From: Pteria penguin
Taxonomy: Eukaryota; Mollusca; Bivalvia; Pterioida; Pteriidae
Length of the DNA: 64,000 nt
Assembly: GCA_035048485.1 (NCBI GenBank)
Contig: CM068586.1
Span: 30,069,849 to 30,133,848, forward strand
Direction of reading: 5' to 3'
A program made the position numbers and the translations under genes. Each line of letters begins with the position of its first letter. The first letter of the stretch is position 1. This document shows positions 9,267 through 22,553 of the stretch, piece by piece. Below the pieces are notes generated by a model that saw only the letters and a program-made list of their open reading frames with translations, was not told the DNA's origin and ran no database searches.

Positions 9267-10750
9267 ATAAGGTAAATGTAACACAGTTCTATGTTCTTAT
9301 TTTCTATCAACAAAAATACAAACAAAGCACACACAGACTTATACATACATTCATGATACATGAGATTTACTGTACTACTTCTGCTTACAAAGCAATATTA
9401 AAATGTGAAGAAGTCTGGTTAAGGTTGAAATATATTTATATTTATAACGACATTGTACTATGAAAAATTTGCCATATTTCAATAAATTTTGCATAATCAC
9501 CCTTAATAAGGTATCTGAGTTTCTCAGTAGCATAATATTCTTTAAGGTACTTTACACATTCATCTATAGATACTGTTTTGTTTAAAATTCGACATTTGTA
9601 GATATAGTTTTACTAAAACAATACAGATATTGATGGCTTTGTACTTATAGCCATTATAAAGAAAAAGAACATTTAATAGATTAAAGCGAAAATCATGGAT
9701 GTTGTTTTCATTCAACCAGCTTTCAAAGGAAGTCCAAAGATTTTTATCCTGTGACAATCAAAAAGCAAATGAGTTATGGTTTCTTGCTGCGAATTACAGA
9801 AAGTACACAAAGAATCATTTCTTATATTCATTTGACATAAAAACTTATTCGTAGCGATAATGCGCTGTACAGTTCTGTACTGAAACCATATTAATTTGGT
9901 GTCAATAGTAAATGTATAAACACATGAATTAATACATTTCCAATCAATATTTTTGTAGAATGTTCTCCCATTTCAATTCATGTTTTTTATTTTCATTGTG
10001 AATGTAATTGTCAATAAAGAAGTTGTAAATAGATCTGGTTCCTTATGTCTCCCTGCAAAGAATTTTAATAAAAGATGGTATTCCTGGACCAACAGCAGTT
10101 TTACATGGATTGGGGGGGGGGTTGAAATATTAATGGCCATTTTGTCCTGATTGCATTTTTAAATCAAAAAATGTTATGAACGGATATTGAAGGTTAAAAT
10201 TTGTTTGAAAATGTTCTAAAGAGAAAAATTTTCCCTCAGAGTCCAGCAAGTCCCCAATGTTTATAATTCCTTTCTCTTACCAAGATTTGTAAAAGATTTC
10301 AGACTCCCCAATTTTAATATTTCGATTAAACCATATTGATATACATAATAGATTAGAGTTGTCTGAAACTTTTTCCAAAATCTTTAATTCAGCCAAATAG
10401 CCGAGTGCCTCCTTCAAAAATGGAATTTTCATTATTTTCAATTGATTTTATCTTTTTCATACCGCCCTCCCAATTTTTGAAGTTTTTCATTTTCAGTGTC
10501 CGTAATGTCTAAGAAAAGTTCCATCCATTGACAAGGTTTTGTGTTATTTACAATTTTTCTAAACCATGATAATTTGAGACCTTTAACAAAAGTTTCTACA
10601 TGAGGCATTCTGCAGCCCCCATCCATGTAATCCTGAATAAGGTACTTTCTTTTGATTCTGTCCCTTTTATTATTCCAAACAAATTTGAAAAACATACTTT
10701 TTTTTATAATTTATTGTATTTTACAGACATAATACACAAAGATAATATCA

Positions 10751-10960
<210 letters not shown>

Positions 10961-11125
10961 ATACATAGTATAATGCCAAAAACACAAGAGAACAACTTTC
11001 ATACACACATTTACACAACATATAAACATATAATGATCTCTTTACTATGCATTTGTATTGTGAGTTTGAGAAGTAAACACAAAAATTATTGAATGGGGAA
11101 TGACCCTTTGGTAAGTGAGATAAAT

Positions 11126-11228
11126 TCAGTACAATGTTCTAATTAAATATGCTTCACATTTAGAATTAATAGATAAATTCTGTACAATGTTTTAATTAAA
11201 TATGCTTCACATTTACAATTAATAGATA
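11126..11228 (+). repeat. Two-copy 54-bp direct repeat
   Basis: The block gataaattcagtacaatgtt through acatttagaattaata occurs twice in tandem with a few substitutions. It lies in the non-LINE stretch between LINE fragments, beside a fragment (about 11327-11475) with gtgacctccatagacagg repeated twice that looks like a piece of a DNA-transposon terminus. Confidence 0.7.
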
Positions 11229-11960
11229 ACGTATACCTTACATTTACAATAAGTTTTGTACTGTAACTTTTTTTAGAATATTTGTGTTTACGCCTCAAAA
11301 TCACATGCATGTATACATGTATATACAGTCAAACCTTTGTAAAAAAGAAACGTAAGGGAGAAAACGAAAGTGACCTCCATAGACAGGAGACCCCCATACA
11401 GAAGTTTATTGTATAAATATAAAAACACAAAACAAAAGTGACTTCCATAAACAGGTGACCCTAATATAGAGGTATGTGTTGAAAAACATACTTTGTATTT
11501 TGTTTATGGTTAAAATATCGGGACTTGGTAATGCAGTTAATAAATGTGTGAGCTTAGGAAGAAGTATATACTTTTAACAACAGTGATCTTACCAAGTGGA
11601 GTTATGTCCCTTTTTGACCAAGATATAATTTCTTGTTCTATGCTTTTTATTTTATTGCAATAATTATCATTTAAAATATTTTCTACATTAGCATTAAAGT
11701 TAATGCCTAAAATATCAAAGTTTTCTGTTGTCCAGTTCAGGTTATACTCCGGACATAATGAGTGTAATTCACAAGTATTGGAACCAATCCATATTGCTTT
11801 GGTTTTTTCGATGTTGGGTTTTAGCCCTGAATATTTGGCAGATTGGTATAGTAAACTTAATGCACTTCTTATGCTTCTTTCAGATCCATCTAGAAAGATA
11901 GTTGTATCATCTGCATATTGAAGTAAACAGTACTCTTTGTTTTTAACTTTAACAACTACA

Positions 11961-13285
11961 ATATTGTCAGAAAGAAAGAAATTAGTATTATATCAATGTG
12001 CTTTTTACAACAACGTACTACCAGATATAATGGACCACTGACATGTGGGACCAGGAGTTTCCTGAAGGACTTTTGTTGGATCATTTGCGCACCCATTATG
12101 AATGCAGTCCGAATCGCACAAGCAATACAGTTTAACACGAGGCGAATGTGGACTAATTTGTATAGACAGTGTTGCCGACACGAAATGCCAAGAACAGAGG
12201 TAAAATCTCTGTGTAACTGACAGACAATATGGTAAAGGTGTATAAAGAAGATCCTAAAAAGGTATATAAAGTAGATCTGTCGATAGAAAGTCTTGTTGTA
12301 AAGTCTCCCAGTGCATACCCACATTTCTATATGGTAACACTTGAGTATGGGTTGACAGTTTGATTTTATCTATTCTATTGGGATTTCCTCTTTAGTGGAT
12401 CTTGGTTATTGCCTGTACCCGTCCCCTCCGCGAATCATATGCCGGTAATAAATATGCCTTCATGTCTTCCCCCTTCTTTGATTTTCTGTATATATCTTTT
12501 CTATGTCCGATTCTGTTCTTGCTGTTGATTTGTTCCTCAATAACTCTTGTTCAAAATTATATTTTATATGTGTCAACGACCATCACAATTCCAAAACCTT
12601 TTGTCGGCAGTTCCTATTGCTTTTGAATTATCGTGCACCAGAGACTTTTTTCTTGCAGTCTCCTTTCCTTTTGAAAATCCCACTTTAGGATATTAGATAT
12701 TTTGTTTTAAAACTTTTACGATGTACTGGTCTAGCCAACCACTTCGCTGGAGTCCGTTGACGATTTAATTTATTTTTAGGAATGCTTTCTATTTCCTCGA
12801 CGCTTTTATTTTCCTGGTGATCATAAAATGTTCTTTTAAACCCCATCTTATAATTTTTTTCCTGCAATCTCCCTTCTCTAAGAAGTTTACTTACGTTAAT
12901 ATCATTTCTCGTCGTAATGTATAAATTTAGTCCTTTTCTTAACAGTTTTGTTTCGTGTTGCGTTCAGTGTTAGAAAAAGTTTCCGTATTGAAAAGTCATT
13001 CTGGAACAAAACTGAGTTGAAATCATTGCAAACGGAAGGACTACACAAACAGGATTTACTTCAGTTTTGATCTGAGTAGGACAATATTATCACTTATTGA
13101 GCGGTCATAAACCGAGAAGACGGTATAAACTTCTATTTGAAATATATTTACCTTTTACTGGGGAAAACTTTGACATAATTTAAAATTATCTAAAAATTCT
13201 TGTGGCTTTATTTCATTCATTGATCTATCTATGTATGTGCTTATTTGTTTGTTTGTTTATTTATTATTAATTTTATTCATTTATC
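11961..13285. other. Intergenic, no gene seen
   Basis: Only short frames on either strand. None carries a recognised motif or convincing splice context. No tandem repeat is apparent. Confidence 0.5.
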
Positions 13286-13330
13286 CAGAGACATATATAT
13301 GATATATATGTACATGTATATATGTCTCTG
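13286..13330. repeat. 45-bp inverted repeat
   Basis: Begins cagagacatatata and ends tatatatgtctctg, giving a 14-bp perfect terminal stem around an AT-rich centre. It could be a tiny fold-back element. It lies about 500 bp upstream of the dynamin start codon. Confidence 0.6.
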
Positions 13331-13791
13331 ATTTATCATTATTACGTTGTTTTATTATTTTGTATGTGTGTGTGTTTCGTCAATGGTCAAAAGCTGTAGA
13401 TTGGTAATTGTCTTATATATAAAGTACCGTCTTCTCTACGCATTATTACATATAGAATATGTCATTTGCTTGAAAATAAATCTTTGCTTTGTGGTCGCTA
13501 CCTGTTATATTTATAGAAGAATGTATCAGACATCTATTGCACATTAGTCATAAGACAAAATACCCGGTAGAGTTGTCTCGCTTTATTCTTTATTAATGCA
13601 CAATTTCTTATTATCAAACATTATCGAAACGTGTTTGGAGCACTTGACAAACTAAGTAATAAAAATAAACAATATAAAAAAGAAGTGTGGACTAGTTAGA
13701 TCTTCATAGGAAAAGATGAATAATCATTGACATAAACGTCAGAATCGATTTTTCATTGATATAAGCGACAATTCATTTTCTCTCTTCCGCC

Positions 13792-13800
13792 ATGAATTAA
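13792..13800 (+). promoter_or_regulatory. Minimal upstream ORF before dynamin
   Basis: ATG AAT TAA, two codons and a stop, in the good context ccgccATGA, ending 28 nt before the dynamin start codon. If the 5' UTR includes it, it could lower initiation or act through reinitiation. The transcription start is not known. Confidence 0.35.
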
Positions 13801-13828
13801 ATATTTCAAAACAGAAACGAAAACAAAT

Positions 13829-13992
13829 ATGTCTGGGAATATGGGAATGGAGCAGCTTATTCCTGTGGTGAATAAGCTGCAGGATGCCTTTGCTTCCCTG
13901 GGAATGCCATTATCTCTCGATCTACCTCAGATTGCTGTCGTGGGAAGTCAAAGTGCAGGAAAGAGTTCTGTGCTGGAAAACTTCGTAGGGAG
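13829..13992 (+). CDS. DNM: Dynamin exon 1, residues 1-55
   Basis: Starts [20 protein letters not shown] and holds the P-loop GSQSAGKS with K45 and S46 for nucleotide and Mg binding; Q41 corresponds to the catalytic glutamine region of vertebrate dynamin. Ends after AG (phase 2) at donor GTAAGA. The first ATG has A at -3, and its distance to the P-loop matches the family. Confidence 0.97.
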
Positions 13993-16900
13993 GTAAGAAA
14001 AATTAAGAACGTCATTGATCCAATTTAAATTTTATTAAAGAATATGTATATCTATGTTTATTACTCTAAAAGAAGATGTTTCTGTTTTGATCACACCACC
14101 ACTTGATGCTGTTGTACTTAATAATTGAAGAAATTTTGTTAAAAATCGTGGGGGATGCATGATTCTGATGATGTAGGGGGCGTTTTCTATGTTACATTAT
14201 CATGGTCATGATGGTTATGACAGTACATGTAGTTGTATAATTATGTGTCATGTTGACTGGCAGCATGATGGTTATGATAGTTTACATGGCATGCAAAGAA
14301 AGTTTACTCTATCAGAATATGATCCCTACATGTATCTATATTCTATAGTATAGTGGATTCATATCAGCATTGTCAGTATCTGTCAATGTCATCTATGCAG
14401 CATTGTTGTCTGCTAATGTTAAGTAGAGAGACTTCATATTCAAGAGATGATGGTTATGATAGTTTACATGGCATGCAAAGAAAGTCTACTCTATCAGAAT
14501 GTGATCCCTACATGTATCTATATACTATAGTATAGTGGATTCATATCAGCATTGTCAGTATCTGTCAACTACTAATTACTACTGTAAAATATGTAACAAT
14601 TATGTGTTTAGTTCCACTTTTTAACTGACCATTTGGAATTCCTAGAACTGCAACTTTTATGCAGTTTTATATGTTTAAATTTTTAGTACATTTTGTAAAC
14701 TATATTCAGTATGTTTTAAAATGTTTCTTTTGTAATTTTATATATTTGAGCAGTCTTCGACGTTAACCGCAGGCCCAATGCCTGAGGCCAGTAAAATCGG
14801 AATCGGGCCTGTAAAAATTCCAATTCAGGAGTCTTCTTCTTCTTCTTCCTTAGAAAGAGTTGGACTCCTACTGGAGTGTATTACTAACTCTAGCACAATG
14901 TCGGTTAAAACAGGAAACTTCCTCAGGTAAAATTTAAAGTTAAAACGATGTACATCTTGGCTGGAGTGGTCTAAGGTTTGCTGGACAGCTGGGACCAGGG
15001 TAAGGTGTTAAGCCTGGTCTTAAATTCCTCCAAGGATGGAGCAGTCTTTGCATCCTCTGGGAGTCTATTCCATTCCCTTATGGATCTAGGGAAGAACGAA
15101 TGATGGTATATGTCCTTCTGTGCCCTCACTTGTCTGATATTCCTGCTCCCTCGCATCCTACTGTCCCAGGATGTATAATGATTTGCTGGATCAATGGCTA
15201 GGAGTTGGTTGGAGATCTTGTAGCACATCAATAAGCTGTTCTTGGTGCGCCTTACTTCAAGTGGTTCCCAACCTAACTGGTCCAGGAGGTTGGTAATACA
15301 TCCAGAGGAGGTGTCCGTGTAGTTGTTGAACACGAATCCAGTTGATCTTGTTGTTGACTGTGACCCCAAGGTATTTGCCGCTCTCTACTGTCTCCAGTGT
15401 CTGGCTGTGTAGGGTATATGATGTCTCAATGGTGTTCTTTCTACCAGAGATACGTATGACTGTACATTTGGCTGGGTGGAAGGACATCTGCCATTTCTTT
15501 TCCCAATCTTCAAGTCCATTTAGGTCCTTCTGGAGTTGTTCTGCGTCCTTCTTATTGCAGATCTTTCTATACAGAAGGCTGTCATCTGCAAAAAGGCGAA
15601 CGCTGGACTTGGTAGACTCTGGCATGTCGTTGATATAGGCTAAAAATAGCAAAGGTCCCATCACAGTCCCCTGTGGCACCCTGGAAGTGACGTCTAGTGT
15701 TCCGGAAGTGTGTCCCTCTAGTACAACTGCTTGTTTACAGCTTGATAACAAGTCTTTAATCCAATTCAGAGTGTTCCCACGGACCCCATAGTATTCCAAT
15801 TTGTGGATTAGTCTGGTATAGGGGACTTTATCGAAAGCCTTGGCAAAAATGAGAAGGATAATATCGATTTGGTGGCCTTCCTCCAGGTTTTTCGCAAGCT
15901 GGTCAATGGTTACTAAGAGCTGTGATTCACACGATCTCTGTGATCGGAACCCATGTCGTTCATCACACAGAATGGAGTGGTGGTCGAAATGATCCATGAC
16001 TGTACTGTGTATGATGTGCTCTAGTAACTTGCAAGCTATAGAGGTTAGTGAGACGGGCCTGTAGTTCCTGGGTACATGTTTCTCTCCTTTCTTGAATATA
16101 GGGATGATGTGTGCCTTTTTCCAGTCCTCTGGTACAGTTCCCGAGTTAAGGGAGTGTTGATATATGTGAGTGAGGTAGGGAGCAAGACCATCCGCTGAGT
16201 TCTTGAGAGAGTCCGACGGGCCTGTGATTATTTTCGCCATTACACATTTTTCAAAACAAATTTTTACGTTTTAAGATAATTAAAAAAATTGTAAAGAGTA
16301 TTGACTTTGTTCCGTAACCGGCTGTTACCGGTTGATTACTCCACAAGCACACGTAAAGGTCTTATGTATACAGCTAGCCTATGTATACCCCCATTCTCAC
16401 CGGTGAATCGAAACACCGAAATGGCACCTAAACACCGAAAAGGTAGGGTAAACACTGAAACGGCACTTTATATTAATCAGAATTACTAGAAACATGTTTT
16501 TAAGTTAGTTATACCTCTTGATTTACCGGTATTTGATTAAAAGAATAAAAAAAATTGGGTTTTTTTCTTCCAAATTTTTATTTGGGTAAACTAATAATCT
16601 TTTTATACCAAGTCTTAGGCTAAATTTGTACAATATCAAATAGGCATCGTACATGTACAAATGTATACATGGATACACAGATATGTAATATTATTTTTAA
16701 AATTAATAAAAATCATGTCGGGCCTGTAAAAAACAGGTTGGGCCTGTAAAATTAGTATGTTAAAAGGCCCAAAGGGTCTGTGCCTCAAAAAGTTTTTTGT
16801 GAAGACTGTTCGAGTGATTGTCTCTCAAACAAGTGGTTGTTCTCTGTTACTCTTGTTCTTTATTGAGAGAAATCCATAGTGAAAATGATGAATACATACA

Positions 16901-19569
16901 TGTATCATAAAGCAGAGATGTTGAAAACCGTCGGTCCTGCCGGCAAGACAGACTAAAATTTCCAATGACCGACAGATTAACCGTTTGCACCGGTCCAAAT
17001 GTCTGGAGTTCATGGCAGCCATGCATATGCATTCCTAATACTCACTAGTTCAATGCCCTATGATACCGATTTTTGACAACTGGCTTTAGTGAGACTTGGG
17101 AAGTATGTAGCCTGGCTGGCCAGTATTTTTCTTTTTTACATTTAGTGACCTATGATTATTTTGAACAAGATTTCCATAAAAATGGTGCCTGCGTAATGAC
17201 TGTCCATTTAAATATGATAGCAAAGCTCGCAGCAAACATTTAGTAAGTGAAAAAGTTGATTAACTGTGAAGTGTTCTTGTTAATATCTGATACTTGCTAT
17301 TGACGGTCTTTGATACTGATAAGATACAACTTTCTGGAGAGTAAAAAGAGATCGTAAAACACCTAGACAATATTGATGCATTCAAAGCTCATATTCAGGT
17401 ACTGCATCATTTATCTGTACTGTCAAATTCTATTGTTATATCAAAACCGGCAGCTGCCAGCGAAAGTGATTACAATTTAAACGATGCGTCTAAATAAACC
17501 TTGGTAAACACAACTGACAGGATGGTAAATGATCGACATAATCGACACCTTAATAACTATGTAAATCGGCAACTTTTAAACCTTTCCCTTACTTTACATG
17601 TACATGTACCATAACGGACGTATCAAAGTTAATGGTATGCGGGTATTGAACTCAAAACCATATGTTTAAACACATTAGAGATAATTGAAAGGATCATGAA
17701 ATATACATTGTTTCACAGGTGTGCTAGCACAACAGGGGTACTTATTCTTCCTCAGCCTGGTCACCTGGTGAGAGGGATGAAAAATAAAGAATTTCTAATC
17801 CTATGTATAATACGCAACCAAAAAACAATTCTAAGAATCTGCTGAAGAATGTGTATTATGTTCAAGAATATATACCATGTACATATGTGTGTCAACAATC
17901 TCTGGATTAAAGTGAATGGATACTTAATCAAAATGATAAAATGACAGCTTTTAATTTACAAACAATGAGAAGATTGTCATACAATTTTGTTCGGACTGAC
18001 AGAATTCTTTCCGGACTGACAGACTTTATAAATCTGTCAGTCCAAATGTCTGACAGGATCAGAAAAATTTCAACATCTCTGATAAAGTAAAATTTTTATA
18101 GCTTTATATATGTTTCCCTATCATGGATTTTCCTCACTCCTTTTGGAATGGGGCTTTGGCCTTCTGCATTGAGAATTTTAGCATTAGTTTTGCCCAAATA
18201 AGGAATTTTTTTTTCTAAAATATTCATAGATGATACAAGTAAATTTGTCGAAATTTTCATTCAAACTCTTTTATTAGATACTATTCCAAATCTTTATTAG
18301 ATAATTTGTACTTAAAATCATTTTATTTTCATCTTATGGCGACAATTAGACATAACTTTTTCCCCCGGAAATTTTGAATTTTTCATAAAGAAATTGGGTA
18401 CAATGACTGCTATTTTGGATTGGTAATGGGACCAAATTTAGGCCCCCTTACAACAGGATGGAAAATCTTGCACCAACATCTTTCTTACCTTACCTGTAAC
18501 AGTGTCAGTATAATGTTCATTTTTGTCAGTGAAAAATAGTCTGAAAGATCTGACCTTTAGGTAGTTACCGGTATTGACTTATTCAGACAGCTTTTGATGG
18601 GTTTTGCTTTTAGCCATAACACAATCATGTAAGAAAATATGAAATTTTTATTGTCCCGCTCCTTCAATCAAAAGATCAGGTTCCACTATTCTTTATCACA
18701 TGTACATGTAGACTTATGATCAGCAAACTTGCAGCCTATTTCTAAATACCTACCTGACTTTATATACAATTTTCAAAGGTAATATTTGAAACGTCAACAG
18801 CCAATTCTACATTGTAGAAGGATACCGTAAATGTGATATGTATGTGATGTCACAGTATAAATTTCATTGAATTACAGGGGTATCACAAAATTTTGCTGCA
18901 AGTAGATGTTACAGAGTTTTTTTGGGGGGAAATTAAAGACAGATATAGATAGGATAATTGTTATTTTATTGCAAGTTTGTTGTGCTAATGTCATTGTAAC
19001 TTAGAATAAGTGATGGAGTCCTAATCTTTGGGAGTTTTGGGAAAATCTACAGTACTATTCAGGTCTTTTGTAATTTTTCCATCTGCCACAGTGGGCCACA
19101 TGTTTATTCACATTTTATCCACATTTTTAATAGATACCATATGTCGTGGTTATATATGAGACTATCAAGTAAGTAAATTTCCATGTAGTGATGATGTACA
19201 TGTATTTGGCATACATGTATAATATAGTTCAATATGCTGCAAAGGTATATTCTGTGCAATGCATCAGTCAAATGCTGTCATCATATAAGTGAAAAAGTCA
19301 TGGATTGACAGATAACAATAATTAATCAATCAGTCAGTCTTCAATTTACGTAAGGAATAAAAACAAATATTATGATACTGAATTGCGGAACAAGCTTGAA
19401 GAAGGAATTCAGTTTTAATTAGGTCATTATGGTGATAATTTAATTATATATTTTAGTGATGAGTAATTCCTATCGGAGTACATCATCATTATGCTATTTC
19501 CTGTCAAGGGAAATAGAAGGAAAACAAAACTGCTTGGAATGATCTTCACATTGATATGTAGTTTTATAT

Positions 19570-19639
<70 letters not shown>

Positions 19640-22458
19640 AAAACAAAACAGATCAGTTGATATTTATCTTAGGACTGTTATGCTTTGTGCACTTCATGAT
19701 ATGATACATGTCAGGAAATGTATGTCGCATGACACAAATTGTGTCAATGAAAATATATCCTGATGCATATTTATGTGGTTATTTGCGAATTTTCATTCAT
19801 TGCCTCAAATAAATGCTTTCATCAACATGAAATAAACTTCGAACACTTTCAAACCAATATAGAGTTTGCCCATGTGATGTCACACCACTAGCATTAACGG
19901 CCATGTTGGAGTACAACTCTCGGACTTTTTCCATCTCTACCATGTAAACTTCATTAAATTCCTGAGAAATTAACTGTTCATCAGGGTAGATTTTGTGACT
20001 TAAGTCTTAATTAATCAGTAAATATAATCAATCAGTTAAAAATTTTCTGTAAAACATTTAGATAAACAATGCGATTATTTCATAAAATTAAGTTAAATCA
20101 AGCAGTATTATATGAGCATTGATGGATAAAGTCTGAGAGTTGTACTCCAATGAGGGAGATAACTCTAGCTAATTTGAGGAAAACAGGGCTGTATGGGAAC
20201 ACTCTATATTGCTTCATATACACATATACTGAAAAAAGATATAATCTATAAAATATACATCTAATGAACATTATATAGCTTAGGAGTCGTTAGGACAAGG
20301 AAACTTGGAACATGTATAGCATAAGTCTAGAGTACAATATATATATATATGATAAAGCTATAGAGAGTAGTACATATCTATAACATTTACATAGAGAACA
20401 CAATAATATAGCATGTCTATAGTACAATATATACATGTGTGTTATAGCTCTTCAAAATGGTAAATGACTATGACTTTGACATCGAGAACACAATAAAGCA
20501 CAAGTATAACAGTGTATATGTTACAAGTCTTCAGAAGTACATAACTATAACATTCACATAGAGAACACAATATATAGCACAAGTTTAGAGTACAATATTA
20601 ACAATATATATGTTATAGGTCTTTATAATAGTACATAACTATAACATTAATATAGAGAACTTAATATAGCGTATGTTTAGAGTACAATATATATGATATA
20701 GGTCTTGGAAACAGTACATAACTATGACATTGACATAGAGAACACAATATAGCACATGTCTAGAGTACAATATATATGGTAAAGGTCTAAGGTATACTAC
20801 ATAACTATAACACTGATATAGGAAATGCTGAATAGCATAGCCCTAAATTAGACTACAGTATGTATGGTACAGGTCTAGGGAAAAGTACATCATTGACCTA
20901 GAGAACACAACATTTATGGACTGAGATAGGCAATAAGGCATAGGTCTAGAGTACAGTATGCATTATATAAGTTTAGGGGATAGTACTTAACTACAATATA
21001 TATCATTGTCATACATGAAGAGAACTCTACATGTATGGAACGAGAAAATACAGTATGAAATAGTTGTAGAGAATAATACCTAACTATATCATTCAGTGAC
21101 CCAGAGGACAGTACATGTACACAATGTAAATGTAATGAGGTATAGCTTGGATTGTGAGAATGCAATATACATATGTAACATAAGTCTAGGAACTGCTGTA
21201 AGTTATATACGGTGTAGATCTAGAAAACATTTTGTGACATAGTCCTAGAGAACATTAGATAGCATAGGGCTATTAGATGTAGAGAATGCTACATAGCATA
21301 GTTCAATAGTAGATAAGCTGGCATTGCCTAGTGGTATCGCGTCGGACTCCTAATTGGGAGGCCGGGGTTCGATTCCCGCTCTGGTGACACCGGTGTCCTG
21401 TCTTTTGGATGAGACAGTAAAAACCGAGGCCCCGTGTCGTGGCATTTCATGTTAAAGATTCCTCACTGCTTCGGGTGGGTCCGTTGCAAAGGTCAAAATT
21501 TGTATGCCCTGCATCAGGCAGATGCCATCCCCATATACATGAAATATTCGTGGTGTGACATAAAACAATCATTAGTCAATCAATCAATCAATAGTAGATA
21601 TATGTATATATCATTATCTGGCATAGGTCTAGAAAACATTATACAACATACATTAAAGAAATTGATACTAATTAATGATTAGATATTTGATACTAACATC
21701 TAAATTACTGGGGTTTTCCACCCTTTTGTAGGGACCCAAAATATGACTCTATCCCCAATGCAGTATAGCACTATTTTCTTAATTTGTTCATAAAAATTTC
21801 CCAATTTCTTGGGGACAGAACAAAGAGTTAGTTTTGTGGCCGTAAGATGAAAATCAAGACCCAAAGAGATCTGATAAAAGTTTTGAATAATAAAGATATG
21901 GAATGAAAATTTCAATGAATGTAATTATTGTTATTTATCAATATTTTATATAAAAAATCCCAATTTTATGCAAAATATCCGTAAAAATTCCCAGAGTAAG
22001 CTAATTGGTACCTGTATTACCCTCTGGGATAGAGTTGATTATTTTGACCTTCAGATTGTGAACTGCATTGTATATATAAATACTATCAACCTTTTCTATC
22101 AATGCCCTTCTATTACTTGTATATTCTCAGTAGTATTAAGTATATTTCAGTAACTGTCTTCTTGTCTTATAACGAAGAGCTTAGTTAGGTCGTATAATGC
22201 ATATGATAATGGAGAGTATCCACAGGTTTTATTATGTATACATATTGTATGGGGATGACATGTATAATGTGGTAATAATCTATTTGATTATGTAACTTAT
22301 ACTTCCTGAATGACCCAGCATAGCTTCAAGCAGGTCTTGACTTCATGTCGTTTAAGAACATATAGTCATACAGTGTAGATTAGCAAAGTGTGATATTGTG
22401 AATGCAGCAGTGTAGCTATGTTCCATAGATTCTATGCATTATTTGTAAACTTCACACA

Positions 22459-22507
<49 letters not shown>

Positions 22508-22514
22508 AAAATGT

Positions 22515-22553
<39 letters not shown>

